Of a stretch of 64,000 nucleotides of DNA, positions 12,706 through 23,889 are shown one piece after another. The notes under the pieces were generated by a model. The model saw only the letters and a list, made by a program, of their open reading frames with translations, had not been told where the DNA came from and searched no databases. Positions within the stretch are counted from its first letter, which is position 1; the number at the start of each line of letters is the position of its first letter. The stretch covers positions 868,001 through 932,000 of the forward strand of contig JAOVFP010000004.1 in the NCBI GenBank assembly GCA_025738555.1, written 5' to 3'. This DNA comes from Cyathus striatus. Taxonomy: Eukaryota > Basidiomycota > Agaricomycetes > Agaricales > Nidulariaceae. A program made the position numbers and the translations under genes.

Positions 12706-12918
12706 ATGTCAGACTCAGAACCAGTAGTCACAAGAGCAGGTCATGTGCTAATTGTTAGTGAAGCCACTAAGGCAGCCATCAGGCTGTTGAAGCTGAAGCC
12801 ATGTCTCAAGAAGAAACTGAGCCCTGATGATCACAGCTCAGTCACCTCAGTAATATCTCCATTGTTGTACAAAATGATACTTAGTAGCAGTATCAGGAAC
12901 CACCATGTAAAAAGCTGA
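12706..12918 (+). pseudogene. Possible N-terminal remnant of a transposase gene
   Basis: An ATG at 12706 opens a short hydrophilic, Lys-rich reading frame that stops at 12918. It lies upstream of, and on the same strand as, the hAT-like remnant at 13966-15236, so it could be that gene's N-terminal exon. About 1 kb between them, including a CpG-bearing patch at 13130-13330 unlike its surroundings, may be an insertion. No conserved domain is visible; the link is inference from position only. Confidence 0.25.
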
Positions 12919-13965
12919 AGGGTCTTAGTTTATTTTTTAAGTTGAAGCTGAAGACACTGAAGACACCAAAGAACACAGTACCATCATTGATGACATCAGC
13001 AGGGAACTCCTCTAATATTCCAGTGAGTAATGCACCATACCTCTATGCAAGAGCAAAGAGTATTAATAAAAATGTTGATAGGTGCCTGACACCACACTGA
13101 CAGATACTGTTACAATAAAGTTCTGGTTAGGACATTTATCGTACAAGTCCGATAGTCACGTGATTTATGAGTTCAAAGAACAAGTTAATCAGTTATCGAG
13201 TTCGAGTCTCTATTCACAAGCTCTTAAGTTGGTTAGACTTAAGTACGAGTGAAGTGAATGAATCAAAGTAAGGCTAGTTTGATTTAAGCTGAAGCTTGAG
13301 CTCTACAGCCCAAGTTACTACTATTTAAATACAAACAAGTTTGTACTAAAAATAAGTAGAAATGTAACTAAATAAGTCAAGATGCTGTGCATCGACTGTG
13401 CATTACTGCGGCGCAGTAAGAAGAAAGAAAGGTATACTAAGTAAGGTTAAATGATTCAAGATGAGTCAAGAATAAATGACAATCATGTAAGTAAAGAAGT
13501 AATGTGTTTGGTATCAAAGGTGATACCAAACAAGTCAATGAAATGTAAAGAAAACCTATGTAAATAGAAGAAAGTAAAGAAAATTGTAACAGATACAATG
13601 GTAACAGAAACACAGAACATACCTCATAGCAGCCCTCCATCATGTCATGTAACCATTGTCAAAATATCTGATGATAAAGATGATGAAGATGACAAAGATG
13701 AAAGCATTGCAGGAGTATACATGAAATGGCTGAAGAGGAACTCAGTGAGTTGCATAATCTTAATATGAATATATTACTTACTGAATTTAGAGCACCTACA
13801 ACCTGACTGGACTTCACTAATATATGCACCCTATCACCCAACCCCAACAATTGGCTACCATGAGGGGTGTTGATACCATCAATTTACATGCTTTGCAAAG
13901 TCTTGCAAGAAAACAATCTGATGCTTCTTGAATAAGATGGATGCAAAGTTAATGAGCAACATGCA

Positions 13966-15236
13966 CTGACATACATGGATATGTTGGGGAGATGAAGCTG
14001 TTAGTGCAGCCATGGATGTAGGTAATGCAAGCAAAGCAAGAGGTGTTCTTGCTAAGTCTAAAGACAGGTCAATTGCTGCTGCATTCCAGGTAAAAGGAAA
14101 GGGAAAGATCACTTACTCACAATGGCAACATACTCAGGCAGAGACAAGGTGTGTCCAACTTTATTTGTCTCATGTTACACATACTGACTAAAATAATAGG
14201 GCAGAGGTTGTTTGGTGGGTGGTAGAGAGTTTGCACCCTTTCAACATTGTTCAAGATTATGGCTTTAAGTGTCTCATGAAGACTGGAAGGCCAGGGTACT
14301 ACTTACCATCATCAACCACAGTATTGCAATGTTTGAGTGGTTTTTGCATGAACTCATCAATGTATTTCCTCAATACTGCATGTAAGTGACTTCTGTTCAC
14401 TGAGACATAAGCTAACCACTTACTGGAAACATTCTGGAAAGCTACACTTCACTACTGATGGCCAGACTACCCCAAACCACCAAGCCTATATTGCATTTAT
14501 GGTCCATTTCAAGCACAATGGAGTTCCAATTTCATTAATACTTGATGTCATAGAAGTTCCAAAGTCATACATGGGTAAAACTCTGGCAGATGCATTTGCT
14601 ACAGTTCTGGATAAGTTTGGTCTGTCAGAAAAGGTTAGCATAATGAAGAGCATACATAATTCTATGCTTACCACTCACTAAGGTCCTCACTATCACCTGT
14701 GACAATACTGCAAACAATGATGTTATGGTCCATGAATTGGATGGTATGTGGACTTCATTTTCCAAAGTCAACCATATTTGTTGCTTCCTCCATGTGAATA
14801 ACCTCATTGCACAGACATTTGTATGGCAGTTTGATGCACCATGACCACCAAAATCCCAAAATGACAAGCCTTTACTTGACCACAATGACCCTAACTTTGA
14901 GCTTTATAACATCACACACAATGTCAACACTGAAGAATGCATAGCTCAACAAATATTGTTGAACAATCCAATGAGCTCCAGCATCAATGATAGTGACAAC
15001 TCAAATGGGTGGGTTGAGGAGATAGCAGCATTGTCTGAGGCCAAGCATAATGTTGTGGAGGCAGATCTTCACCCTGTACAAATGATGCTGGCAAAAGTAA
15101 GTTAGTTATGTTAGTATTGGATCATGTGTAACTCACCAATTGGTAGGTTTATAAATTTGCATTCAAGACTATCTACTTGTCAACAAATCTCCATCCAGTC
15201 TGGAAGAAGTTTTACAAGGACCTGAATATTGGAGCT
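13966..15236 (+). pseudogene. hAT-family transposase remnant (first copy)
   Basis: The reading frames match a hAT/Ac-type transposase in order. There is an N-terminal part around 14190-14390 (WWVVESLHPFNIVQDYGF, then LMKTGRPGYY). Next comes the first catalytic segment LHFTTDGQTTPN near 14447. The segment at 14499-14633 continues VHFKHNGVPISLILDVIEVP. An intron at 14634-14682 (GT...AG, 49 nt) precedes VLTITCDNTANND, which carries the second catalytic Asp. A CCFLHVNNLIAQTF segment follows, then the frame degrades (a stop after a Phe-Asp-Ala-Pro stretch near 14842). The C-terminal dimerisation region is missing. The gene is cut at about 15236 by foldback element A3: the reading flank resumes at 16785 with a few residues. 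It is CpG-poor and not functional. The family call rests on motif order, not on a search. Confidence 0.7.
14634..14682 (+). other. Intron of the hAT remnant (49 nt)
   Basis: GTTAGC...CACTAAG. Removing it joins ...GLSEK to VLTITCDN in frame, which restores the usual spacing between the two catalytic segments of hAT transposases. Confidence 0.65.
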
Positions 15237-15806
15237 CTTTACACTCCCCCCCCCCTTACACCTGAATTTCACATGAAATTCATGTGAAATTCAGGTGAAC
15301 TTTTTTGCATTATTTTTGCTGAATTTCAGTGAGAACACTGCTAACAATTTCACCTGAATTTCACATGAACTTCACATGAACTTCACCAATTCATGTGAAT
15401 TTCAGGTGAATAATTCACTTGATCTTCACATGAATTTTTCACCAGATATTCATGTCACTTGGTGAAATTCACATAAAATTCACCAGAAATTCATGTGGAG
15501 CTTATACAATAGTAATGAGCTTCAATTGTATTTCATAGTGTTGCTTACTAATAATAAAAATAAATGTACATAGCAAATAATAACCCCAGTCAGGATTGAA
15601 CCAACAGCCTCAAAGTGATGATTAATAGTTTTTCCCACAGCATGCCAATTTACCACTACACTATAAAGACTTGTGTAAAATAGTTATTTCCCACACTATA
15701 TACCTCTATCAACCCTCCGCTTTCTAATACTTTGTCACATGATTGAAATATCACATGACCAAAACATGTTGTACCATTGTTAATTCTTGCTTCTTGCCAC
15801 ATCACT
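15237..15806 (+). repeat. Left arm of foldback element A3
   Basis: A 570-bp arm complementary to 16215-16784 without length difference. It begins CTTTACACTCC and ends TTGCCACATCACT. Confidence 0.9.
15581..15675 (-). ncRNA. tRNA-like pseudogene in the left arm
   Basis: This is the mirror copy of the tRNA-like segment described at 16345-16440, present because it lies inside the inverted arm. It reads on the minus strand. It is very unlikely to be a functional tRNA. Confidence 0.35.
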
Positions 15807-15807
15807 G

Positions 15808-16045
15808 CCTCCTGCCCCTCCACTCACTGTACACCTTATCCTGCTCATCATCCTGCCCCTCTGCTCACTGTGTGCCCCATCCCACTCACTATTCCTGCCC
15901 CTCTGCTCACTGCACACCCCATCTCACTTGCTATCCCTGCCCCTCTGCTTGCTATTCCACTTCCTGTGCTTGTTGTGCACTCTAATACACTCACTATCCC
16001 ACCCTCCCACCCTGCCATCCTGCCCCTCCTGCTCGCTGTGCACCT
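15808..16045. repeat. C-rich tandem repeat in the A3 loop, about 42-bp unit
   Basis: Units begin CCTGCCCCTCTGCTCACTG and continue with a variable C/A/T-rich half; about five copies decay towards 16045. The Pro/Leu/Ser-rich ORFs in this loop are translations of the repeat. Confidence 0.75.
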
Positions 16046-16214
16046 CCTGCTTTCCCACACTCTCATTGTAACTGTATTTGTTCTTGATGTAGGAAGAGAA
16101 GGGAGGGAGTGAAATAGGGGAGGAGTGAAATAGAGGAGTGAGGGTGGAAAGATCAAGTAGTGGAAGGGAGGGAAGAGGGAGGGGGGAGAGGGAGGGGAGA
16201 AAGGAGTGAATGAT

Positions 16215-16784
16215 AGTGATGTGGCAAGAAGCAAGAATTAACAATGGTACAACATGTTTTGGTCATGTGATATTTCAATCATGTGACAAAGTATTAGAAA
16301 GCGGAGGGTTGATAGAGGTATATAGTGTGGGAAATAACTATTTTACACAAGTCTTTATAGTGTAGTGGTAAATTGGCATGCTGTGGGAAAAACTATTAAT
16401 CATCACTTTGAGGCTGTTGGTTCAATCCTGACTGGGGTTATTATTTGCTATGTACATTTATTTTTATTATTAGTAAGCAACACTATGAAATACAATTGAA
16501 GCTCATTACTATTGTATAAGCTTCACATGAATTTCTGGTGAATTTTATGTGAATTTCACCAAGTGACATGAATATCTGGTGAAAAATTCATGTGAAGATC
16601 AAGTGAATTATTCACCTGAAATTCACATGAATTGGTGAAGTTCATGTGAAGTTCATGTGAAATTCAGGTGAAATTGTTAGCAGTGTTCTCACTGAAATTC
16701 AGCAAAAATAATGCAAAAAAGTTCACCTGAATTTCACATGAATTTCATGTGAAATTCAGGTGTAAGGGGGGGGGGAGTGTAAAG
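16215..16784 (-). repeat. Right arm of foldback element A3
   Basis: A 570-bp arm complementary to 15237-15806. It begins AGTGATGTGGCAAG and ends GGAGTGTAAAG. One visible difference is GGAGCTTATACAA in the left arm against the complement of GAAGCTTATACAA here. Confidence 0.9.
16345..16440 (+). ncRNA. tRNA-like pseudogene in the right arm
   Basis: TATAGTGTAGTGGTAAATTGG matches an A-box/D-arm, and TTGGTTCAATCCTGAC matches a B-box/T-arm (GGTTCAATCC, with a five-pair stem allowing G-U). The two boxes are about 60 bp apart, longer than in most mature tRNAs. The acceptor stem does not pair well. It is best read as a tRNA-derived, SINE-like RNA polymerase III promoter captured in the element. Confidence 0.4.
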
Positions 16785-16788
16785 AGCT

Positions 16789-19700
16789 CAAAGTTCCATA
16801 AATTTGGAATAAGAAATTTAAAATTTAAATACATCATTTACATTTACTAGAGTATCAATGCTACTAACCTCTATTTTTACTGTAGGTTCATTGATAATGG
16901 TTTTCTGTGCATCTTCAGGTCAAGGGCCAAGTTTAAAGTTATTTACTTGAATGCATTGAAAGGTTGAGTGATTTTTGGGATAATTGTGTGGCAAATAGTA
17001 TGTCTGATATATCTATCATCTCTTTCTATTCCTTACCACTCCCTTTCATCCATAGCTTCATCATGAGCAGAGTCCATATCTGGTCTGCCTACAACATCCC
17101 CATGTCTTGCAAGAGGATGGGGGATTATATGTAAAGCTGAAGCTGAAGGATGATGTGCATTGCATGAGATTTTGAGAGGTCATGACTCATTGTAGTTAAG
17201 TAGATAAAGTGATGTGTACCTACCACTAGTAGCATGCAATATATATATAATTACATCCCTTTTACCAGCCAGAAATGATATTTTTATTGGCGGCACATGT
17301 AATGAATTGTCCACATACATACAGTAGCAGCAATAGACAAGTAGTCTATGTTTTTGAAGGTGCAGTTACAATGAGATACCAAGCCATCACTTCAGCTAGG
17401 TTGGTCTATATTGATCTATGGTATGATGGCACAAGTCTACACAGCACTACATAAAGGGAGACTATGCAATAAGGGTTATTCCTGCTACCTAGCCTATGTA
17501 GCTCTATATTACTATGTCTTTATTTCCTGATGTTGTTTCTATTCTATGCTATTTGTCATACAAACTCTCTTTTTCCAACTGCCACCATCACCTTGCTTCT
17601 CACTTCTTGCTCTTTCCCATTCTCCTCTTGTTATGTTGCAATGGAATCATAGCCATGTCCATCAAAGAACTCATATCAATCTTTGAGGTGTTGAAGAGGG
17701 TTGGGCCTGTGAGGTCTCCAGTATTGATTGAGTAGAGGGTGAGGGAGGATGGGACATGGAAAGTGTTATTGACAGCTGTGAGAAGTGTGGGCCCTTTTGT
17801 CATGACAACAACAACACCTACCTCATTGGCAAACCAGCATGGAAAACCCCCTCCCTCCTCCTCCTTTACATCAAATGACAATGCCTTGTTCCACTGGCAA
17901 GCATGGTATTGACACCCTTTGTCACAATGACAATGACAATGATACCTACCTCATTGACAAACCAACATCATGACCCCCCTCCCTCCTCCTTTGCATCAAA
18001 TGGTGCTGCATTTTTTACATCTTGAAATGTTCTTCTCTCTTCTTCATGATACCAATATTTTACCCACCCCCAGTACTGTTAAAATGTATTGAATAATTTA
18101 GACATAAATTATAATAGAAAATATACTCATGCTACATAATTCCAGTCAAGCTCAAAGTCATCCTCTTCCAAAGCAATGTCCTCCAGATCCTCATCTGAGC
18201 AGTAAAGGTCTTGAAGTAATTCACCATCCTTACTGATTAGCTGTGGTTTAGACGCACTTATAGATCCCCCACTGATCACATTTTCAGGACTTGTATTGGG
18301 CTCTGGGGAGGATGTATAAGTAACAGGTGATGGGGAGGAGCTTTGAAGGTTAGTTCTTGACTGATTATTGCAAAGTCTACTTGTATTTCAGCTCTTTTTT
18401 ATGGGTCAACCTTCAGGCATGGTGGTTAGAAAGATGAATTTTTGGTGCTCATTGAGGCAATTCAGGAGCTTATATATTTGCAGGATCATACTGCAATCAA
18501 TGAGAGGATGTTAAAAATGCATTTTCTGTGAATTGTACTATTTTTTTATGGCTGAGTGCCAAATTCTTGGGTCAAAAAATAAATAAAACTGGAAATTGAA
18601 AAATTGGCCTGTGGAATCTTAATTAATACATCATAACTATGCTATTCCAATGGTTTTTGGGGTTTGGAACTTATTTGTCATTGCTGAAAACTCACTTAAG
18701 TTTGCTCAAAAAATTGGTGGGTTTTGCCTGTTGTGGACTGTAGAAGACATAGCTGACAAATCTGTTAACTCATGTGTGAAGTTGATGAGGCACTGGTCTC
18801 AGTGGTATACCCACCCCACAAATCTCCCAAAATGCAGGCCTGAAGATTACTGTGAAGATTCAGTAGGGAAGGCCAATGTTGAACCACAAAGATAGCTTCA
18901 ATGTTGGCTGCCACTTGAAGTTGATGATAAAAATAATAAATTCAATGATGAAGGAGCTGCAGACCATACTGTCTCAGGAGTGTAGACAAAGTGACCAAGC
19001 AGTGGTGCCAGGTACTGATGTGGTTGGCCTGTGTGCTTCCTCCATCCTTCATCCCCTCAAAAATCCTAAATATGGATACAAGCCCATACTTGTCATGGGG
19101 CAAGTTGAAAACCCTTTTTCTTCTTTGGTGCTCTCCAGTCCTCCACACACACATGCCACTGTCTCATTCAAGCACAATGAACCAATTCCTTGATGCCTCT
19201 CTTCTAGGAAGTTGAGTAATTCTGCTTAAGTCCACATACAGGGCACCTGTATGGTCATTTCAACAGCTTGGCCCTATTGCACAGCCGAACCATTCCAAGT
19301 GACTACTCTGTTTTTCATGTGGAATATTACAGCCATGTAGGACACCACATGCTGCCTAGTATACTGAAAAATGCCTCAATACTACTTGCAGCACATTGGG
19401 TAGGCCATTAGATGCACCAATATCATTAACTCTAAAGTCCATTGTAACTGAGTGCTTCTCAAGGTTAGCATGTGTATTAGCACATGTTATGATGTGTGTT
19501 TAATAATAGCAACACACTACACTTGATGTGCCTCTGAAACTGAGTGTGTCCTCATGGTTTCCTGTAAGGAGAGTCAGGGTCAGCTACACTAGCAACACCT
19601 CTCAGGCCTTCACAATTCTCTTAGAAATATGATGCATACATTACCTTACCTTTATCATTGTACATGAGACTAATACCATGTAAATTAGTATATAAGTAAT

Positions 19701-19940
19701 TAGACATACCTTAGAATACCTTAAACACCACACTGAGTATACTTCCATTCTTGCAGTAGAGCATATTCTGAATTGATATTGGGATTCTGAGTAAAAATCC
19801 AAAATCTGAAGTAGCAATTGCATTGTTCACTATTAAATACATTGTTCATTTACTATACTTGAAACACTTCTGCCCTTGAACTAAATATAAATCCAACTTG
19901 AACTGTATGTACTTTGTTGGTGGTATTAATACTAAAATAA
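16789..19940. other. Decayed coding-like DNA, no intact gene
   Basis: Several protein-like fragments are visible but none forms a gene. On the minus strand at about 18133-18440 there is an acidic C-terminus-like stretch (GELLQDLYCSDEDLEDIAL). On the plus strand, about 18720-18890 and 19020-19420, pieces read with biased composition, including GHHMLPSILKNASILLAAHW. Stops and frame changes separate them. Position and decay suggest transposon-derived genes; I do not recognise the family. An ATG-rich microsatellite or RNA gene was not seen. Confidence 0.35.
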
Positions 19941-19947
19941 ACATTCT

Positions 19948-22900
19948 TTAAAAGTTAGTCTTATCAGCTGCCATGTTTGTCATACTTGTAATGGTATAGG
20001 GATGTTCTTGACCAAGAATTCTGATTCTCATCTCCATTACTTGAATCTCCAGCTGCTCTGCATTGTTCCATCTTTCTTGATTCCTGTATGTGACTGCCAG
20101 ATTTGACATGCTTGTAATGGTATCAGGATGCTCTGGACCAAGAATTCTGACCTTCATCTCCATCACCTGAACCTGCAGTTTTTCTGCATCATTCCATCTT
20201 CCTTGATTCCTGTATGTGACTGCTAGATTTGACATGTTTGTAATGGTATGAGGATGCTCTTGGCCTAGAATTCTGATGCTCATTTCCATCACTTGAATCT
20301 GCAGTTTCTCTGCATCATTCCATCTTCCTTGATTCCTGTATGTGACTGCCAGATTTGACAAGCTTGTAATGGTATGAGGGTGCTCTTGACCTAGAATTCT
20401 GATACCCATCTCCATCACCTGAATCTGTAGTTTCTCTGCATCTTTCCATCTTCCTTGATTCCTGTATGTGACTGCCAGATTTGACAAGCTTGTAATGGTA
20501 TGAGGGTGCTCTTGACCTAGAATTCTGATACTCATCTCCATCACTTGAATCTGCAGTTGCTCTGCATCTTTCCATCTTCCCTGATTCCTGTATGTGACTG
20601 CCAGATTTGACATGCTTGTAATATTATGAGGATGCTCTTGACCTAGAATTCTGATGCTCATTTCCATCACTTGAATCTCCAGCTGCTCTGCATCATTCCA
20701 TCTTCCTTGACTCCTGTATGTGACTGCCAGATTTGACATGCTTAAGAGGGTGTCAGGATGCTCTTGACCAAGAATTCTAATGCTCATCTCCATCACTTGA
20801 ATCTGCAGTTTCTCTGCATCTATCCATTTTCCTTGATTTCTGTATGTGGCTGCTAGATTTGCCATGCTTGAGAGGGTATGAGGGTGTTCTTGACCTAGAA
20901 CTCTGGTGCTCATCTCTATCACCTGAATCTCCAGCTGCTCTGCATCATTCCATCTTCCTTTATTCCTGTATGTGGCTGCCAGGTTTGCCATGCTTAAGAG
21001 GGTGTCAGGATGCTCTTGACCTAGAACTCTTATTCTCATCTCCATCACCTGAATTTCCAGCTGCTCTGCATCTTTCCATCTTCCTTGGTTCCTATATATA
21101 GCTGCCAGACTTGCCATGCTTGTAATGGTATCAGGATGCTCTTGACCAAGAATTCTGATGCTCATCTCTATCACCTGAACCTGCAGTTTCTCTGCATCTT
21201 TCCAATTTCCTTTATTATTGTATGTGACTGCCAGATTTGACATGCTTGTAATGGTATGAGGATGCTCTTGGCCTAGAATTCTGATACTCATCTCCATCAC
21301 TTGAACCTGCAGCTGCTCTGCATCATTCCATCTTCCTTGATTCCTGTATGTGGCTGCCAGGTTTGCCATGCTTGTAATGGTATCAGGATGCTCTTGACCA
21401 AGAATTCTGATGCTCATCTCTGTAACTTGAATCTCCAGCTTCTCTGCATTGTTCCATCTTCCTTGATTCCAGTATGTAGCTGCCAGGTTTGCCATGCTTG
21501 TAATGGTTCCAGGATGCTCTTGACCTAGAATTCTGAACCTCATCTCCATCACCTGAATATCCAAGTTCTCTGCATCATTCCATCTTCCTTGATTCCTGTA
21601 TGTGGCTGCAAGGTTTTCCATGCTTGCAATAGTATGAGGATGCTCCTGACCTAGAATTTTGATTCTCATCTCCATCACTTGAATTTGCAACTGCTCTGCA
21701 TCTTTCCATCTTCCTTGATTCCTGTATGTGGCTGCCAGGTTTGCCATGCTTGTAATGGTATCAGGATGCTCTTGACCAAGAATTCTGATGCTCATCTCCA
21801 TCACTTGAATCTCCAGCTGCTCTGCATTATTCCACCTTCCTTGATTCCTGTATGTGGCTGCCAGGTTTGCCATGCTTGCAATAGTATGGGGATGCTCCTG
21901 ACCTAGAATTCTGATCCTTATCTCCATCACCTGAATCTCCAGCCTCTCTGCATCCTTCCATTTTCCTTGATTCCTGTATGTGGCTGCCAGGTTTGCCATG
22001 CTTGTAATGGTATCAGGATGCTCTTGACCAAGAATTCTGATGCTCATCTCCATCACTTGAATCTGCAGCTTCTCTGCATCTTTCCAATTTCCCTGATACC
22101 AGTATGTGTTTGAAAGGTGCTGCACAATAGATAATAAACCTTTCACCTTCTCACAGACTATTGGATTTAAATTGTGATATTCTTTTAAGTATTCAGTATC
22201 CAAACCATTCAAAGTATTGAATATGTTATTTTTCACAGTTACAAGTTCCTCCAGGCTGTGTTGTGCAATTATTAATCTACATTTTTCTTCTACATCATAC
22301 TTTCCACAGCTATTCAATATTTTTGCTGAAATTTTGAATATATCATCATAGTATATCTCAGGATATAAATCCCTGTATTTTTTTTGATTATGAAGAACAT
22401 GCTGCAATATAGAATTCTGATAAACATATTCTTCACTAATCTCTTTATGTGAAACTGAGCTTAGTATTAATGCTGCAGTATTGAATATCCATAATCTTGT
22501 TTCTCTTGATGATAATCTATCTTCACAGCATAATTGTACCAATGGATGCATGCTGTATGTTGACTTTCTCATAGTTTTCTTTACCAATGAGAATGACAAA
22601 AGCAGCTCAATACTTTCACTAAATTGCCAGTCATTCCAATTTCTTTTCTCATCCATGTTAAGAATTGAGCTATCCATGGTAGACAGATATATGGGCATGG
22701 TATCATGTGCAAAGTCTTTTATATTTTGTGGGTAATACTTGACAGCCCTCTCAAGTATTGTTTCATATATATTTTCATTATGCATAAATGCAAATATATT
22801 TAATAAACATATAGCATATTGTGCTGAAGCTGCTGCTTCTTTGTCTTGTGTATTGTTACACATTTCCAATATTTTTTGAATTGAGATTTCCCATGTTTTA

Positions 22901-23889
22901 TATACAGTTTTATTGTATTTTGATGATCCTTGAAATTTGTTGTTATTCAATATTTTGGGTCTGTACTTGTTGTAGTACTTGATGAAATCATTTAGATCAC
23001 ATTGCATCTGAGTAATGTATGCACCTGCCATATCAATAGCTAATGGCAAATAGTACATTTTTTTAACTATTACTTCAGCTTCCTTTCTGTATTCTTGTTG
23101 ATTACAGTCAAGTCCACTAGTTTTCAAAAGTAACTGAATGGCAGTTGCTTCTTTCATTTCAGTAACCTCCATTGAATTTTTATGAGTAGTAATTCTTCTA
23201 AGTGCATGATTTCTGCTTGTAATCAGAATATTTCCTATATCTCCAGGTGGAAGAAATTTCTCAATAATTTCTGGAGCACCATCAGCATTGTCAAAAATAA
23301 TAAGCCATTCATGTTTGAGAGAAGAAATTTGATTCAAAACAACTGCAGTTGAAAATGAATATGCCTGAGTATCAGGACTTGATTTTTGTTTGTAAATATC
23401 TTTAAGACTTTGCATCACTGTGTCTTCTGAAGTTGTGTCAATCCAAAAAATATCAGAAAAACTGTTATAAATCACTAATTAGAACATTACTTAAGTTAAA
23501 TGTCATGCTTACTATTCAGCCATGTCATCACAAAATTTTAAGCAGATCTGTGTTTTTCCAATGCCACCCATTCCATACAAAAGAAACATCTTTCTTCCTG
23601 ACTTAGTCATAGTATTGCTTTTACTAAAGTATTCATGAAGTCTCTCAAGGTATATTTCTTGTCCCACAAAATTTTGTGATGTGCAAGCTATAGTGTTCCA
23701 TAGAGGAGAAAGTGGTTCATCTTTTGGCTGGTTTGTGTTGTTATTAATGATCTGCAAAATATAATCAATCCAGGAACATGATCTTGTCCACTGCAGTACA
23801 AAAGCTACCTGAGTTTCAATATGTATGTCATTCATGTTTGGTTTATAAATGGTGAAGTCACAAGAATTTGAAAAAGCTCCAGAAGTCAT
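19948..23889 (-). CDS. NLR-type STAND NTPase: NB-ARC with 17 TPR units
   Basis: Predicted STAND signalling NTPase, the fungal counterpart of NLR immune or non-self receptors; nucleotide exchange and TPR-mediated ligand sensing are family knowledge. Splicing two introns (23752-23808, 57 nt; 23462-23512, 51 nt) gives 1277 residues with an open frame across all joins. Visible motifs: P-loop GMGGIGKTQ at about residue 87, Walker B LIIFDNAD at about 160, NILITSRN, GLPL-type LPLAIDMAGAYI at about 245, and the MHD equivalent SMHPLVQL at about 410. From about residue 557 to the end there are 42-residue TPRs of the kinesin-light-chain type. I chose the ATG at 23889 because upstream codons read like a leader with CpG restored; an in-frame ATG at 24120 is the alternative. 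The N-terminus has only a short FSNSCDFTIYKP segment instead of an effector domain. The CDS is intact yet almost CpG-free, unlike its promoter. Ligand and pathway are unknown. Confidence 0.85.
19966..22110 (-). repeat. 126-bp coding tandem repeat (17 TPR units)
   Basis: The codons for LGQEHP recur at an exact 126-bp spacing from 22015 down to 19999 (2016 bp = 16 x 126). There is no indel in any unit. The consensus core is ILGQEHP, then TI(T/A)SM, NLA(A/V)TY, NQGRW and QVMEM. Variation is confined to a few positions: the residues before ILG, D/H/G/Y after HP, A/S/E in the M-N pair, K/N and D/N around W, and Q/K/R/N before LEIQ. Confidence 0.9.
23462..23512 (-). other. NLR intron 2 (51 nt)
   Basis: Donor GTAAGC at 23512, acceptor AACAG ending at 23462, with a TTCTAATTAG branch-like site. 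Using this acceptor joins ...DDMAEY to FSDIFWID in frame; the nearer AG would create a stop. Confidence 0.8.
23752..23808 (-). other. NLR intron 1 (57 nt, length divisible by three)
   Basis: Donor GTAGCT, acceptor TTTTGCAG. Because 57 is a multiple of three the frame is open even if retained, so a retained form would add 19 residues (rich in W, C and hydrophobics) before the P-loop. The splice sites and the odd composition support an intron. Confidence 0.65.

Larger units (their letters stand above)
15237..16784. mobile_element. Foldback element A3 with 570-bp arms
   Basis: The arms at 15237-15806 and 16215-16784 are reverse complements of equal length (570 bp each) with very few mismatches, around a 408-bp loop. 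The termini are CTTTACACTCCCCCC...GGGGGGAGTGTAAAG. A 4-bp AGCT flanks the element on both sides (15233-15236, 16785-16788), consistent with a TSD. The outer 250 bp of each arm is a mosaic of TTCACATGAA/TTCACCTGAA-type self-complementary units. Further in, each arm has a tRNA-like segment. The loop holds a C-rich tandem repeat (about 15808-16045) and a purine tract (about 16090-16200). No protein is encoded. The near-identical arms suggest a recent element or gene conversion between arms. Confidence 0.85.

Noticed and set aside
15777..16234. Pro/Leu/Ser-rich ORFs on both strands in the A3 loop
   Set aside because: They only reflect the C-rich tandem repeat and purine tract and show no codon structure.
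16345..16440. Functional tRNA gene
   Set aside because: The acceptor stem does not pair, the A-box to B-box distance is long, and an identical copy lies in the opposite arm of a foldback element.
20315..21906. ORFs on other frames and strand across the TPR repeats
   Set aside because: They repeat with the 126-bp period and are shadows of the NLR coding frame.
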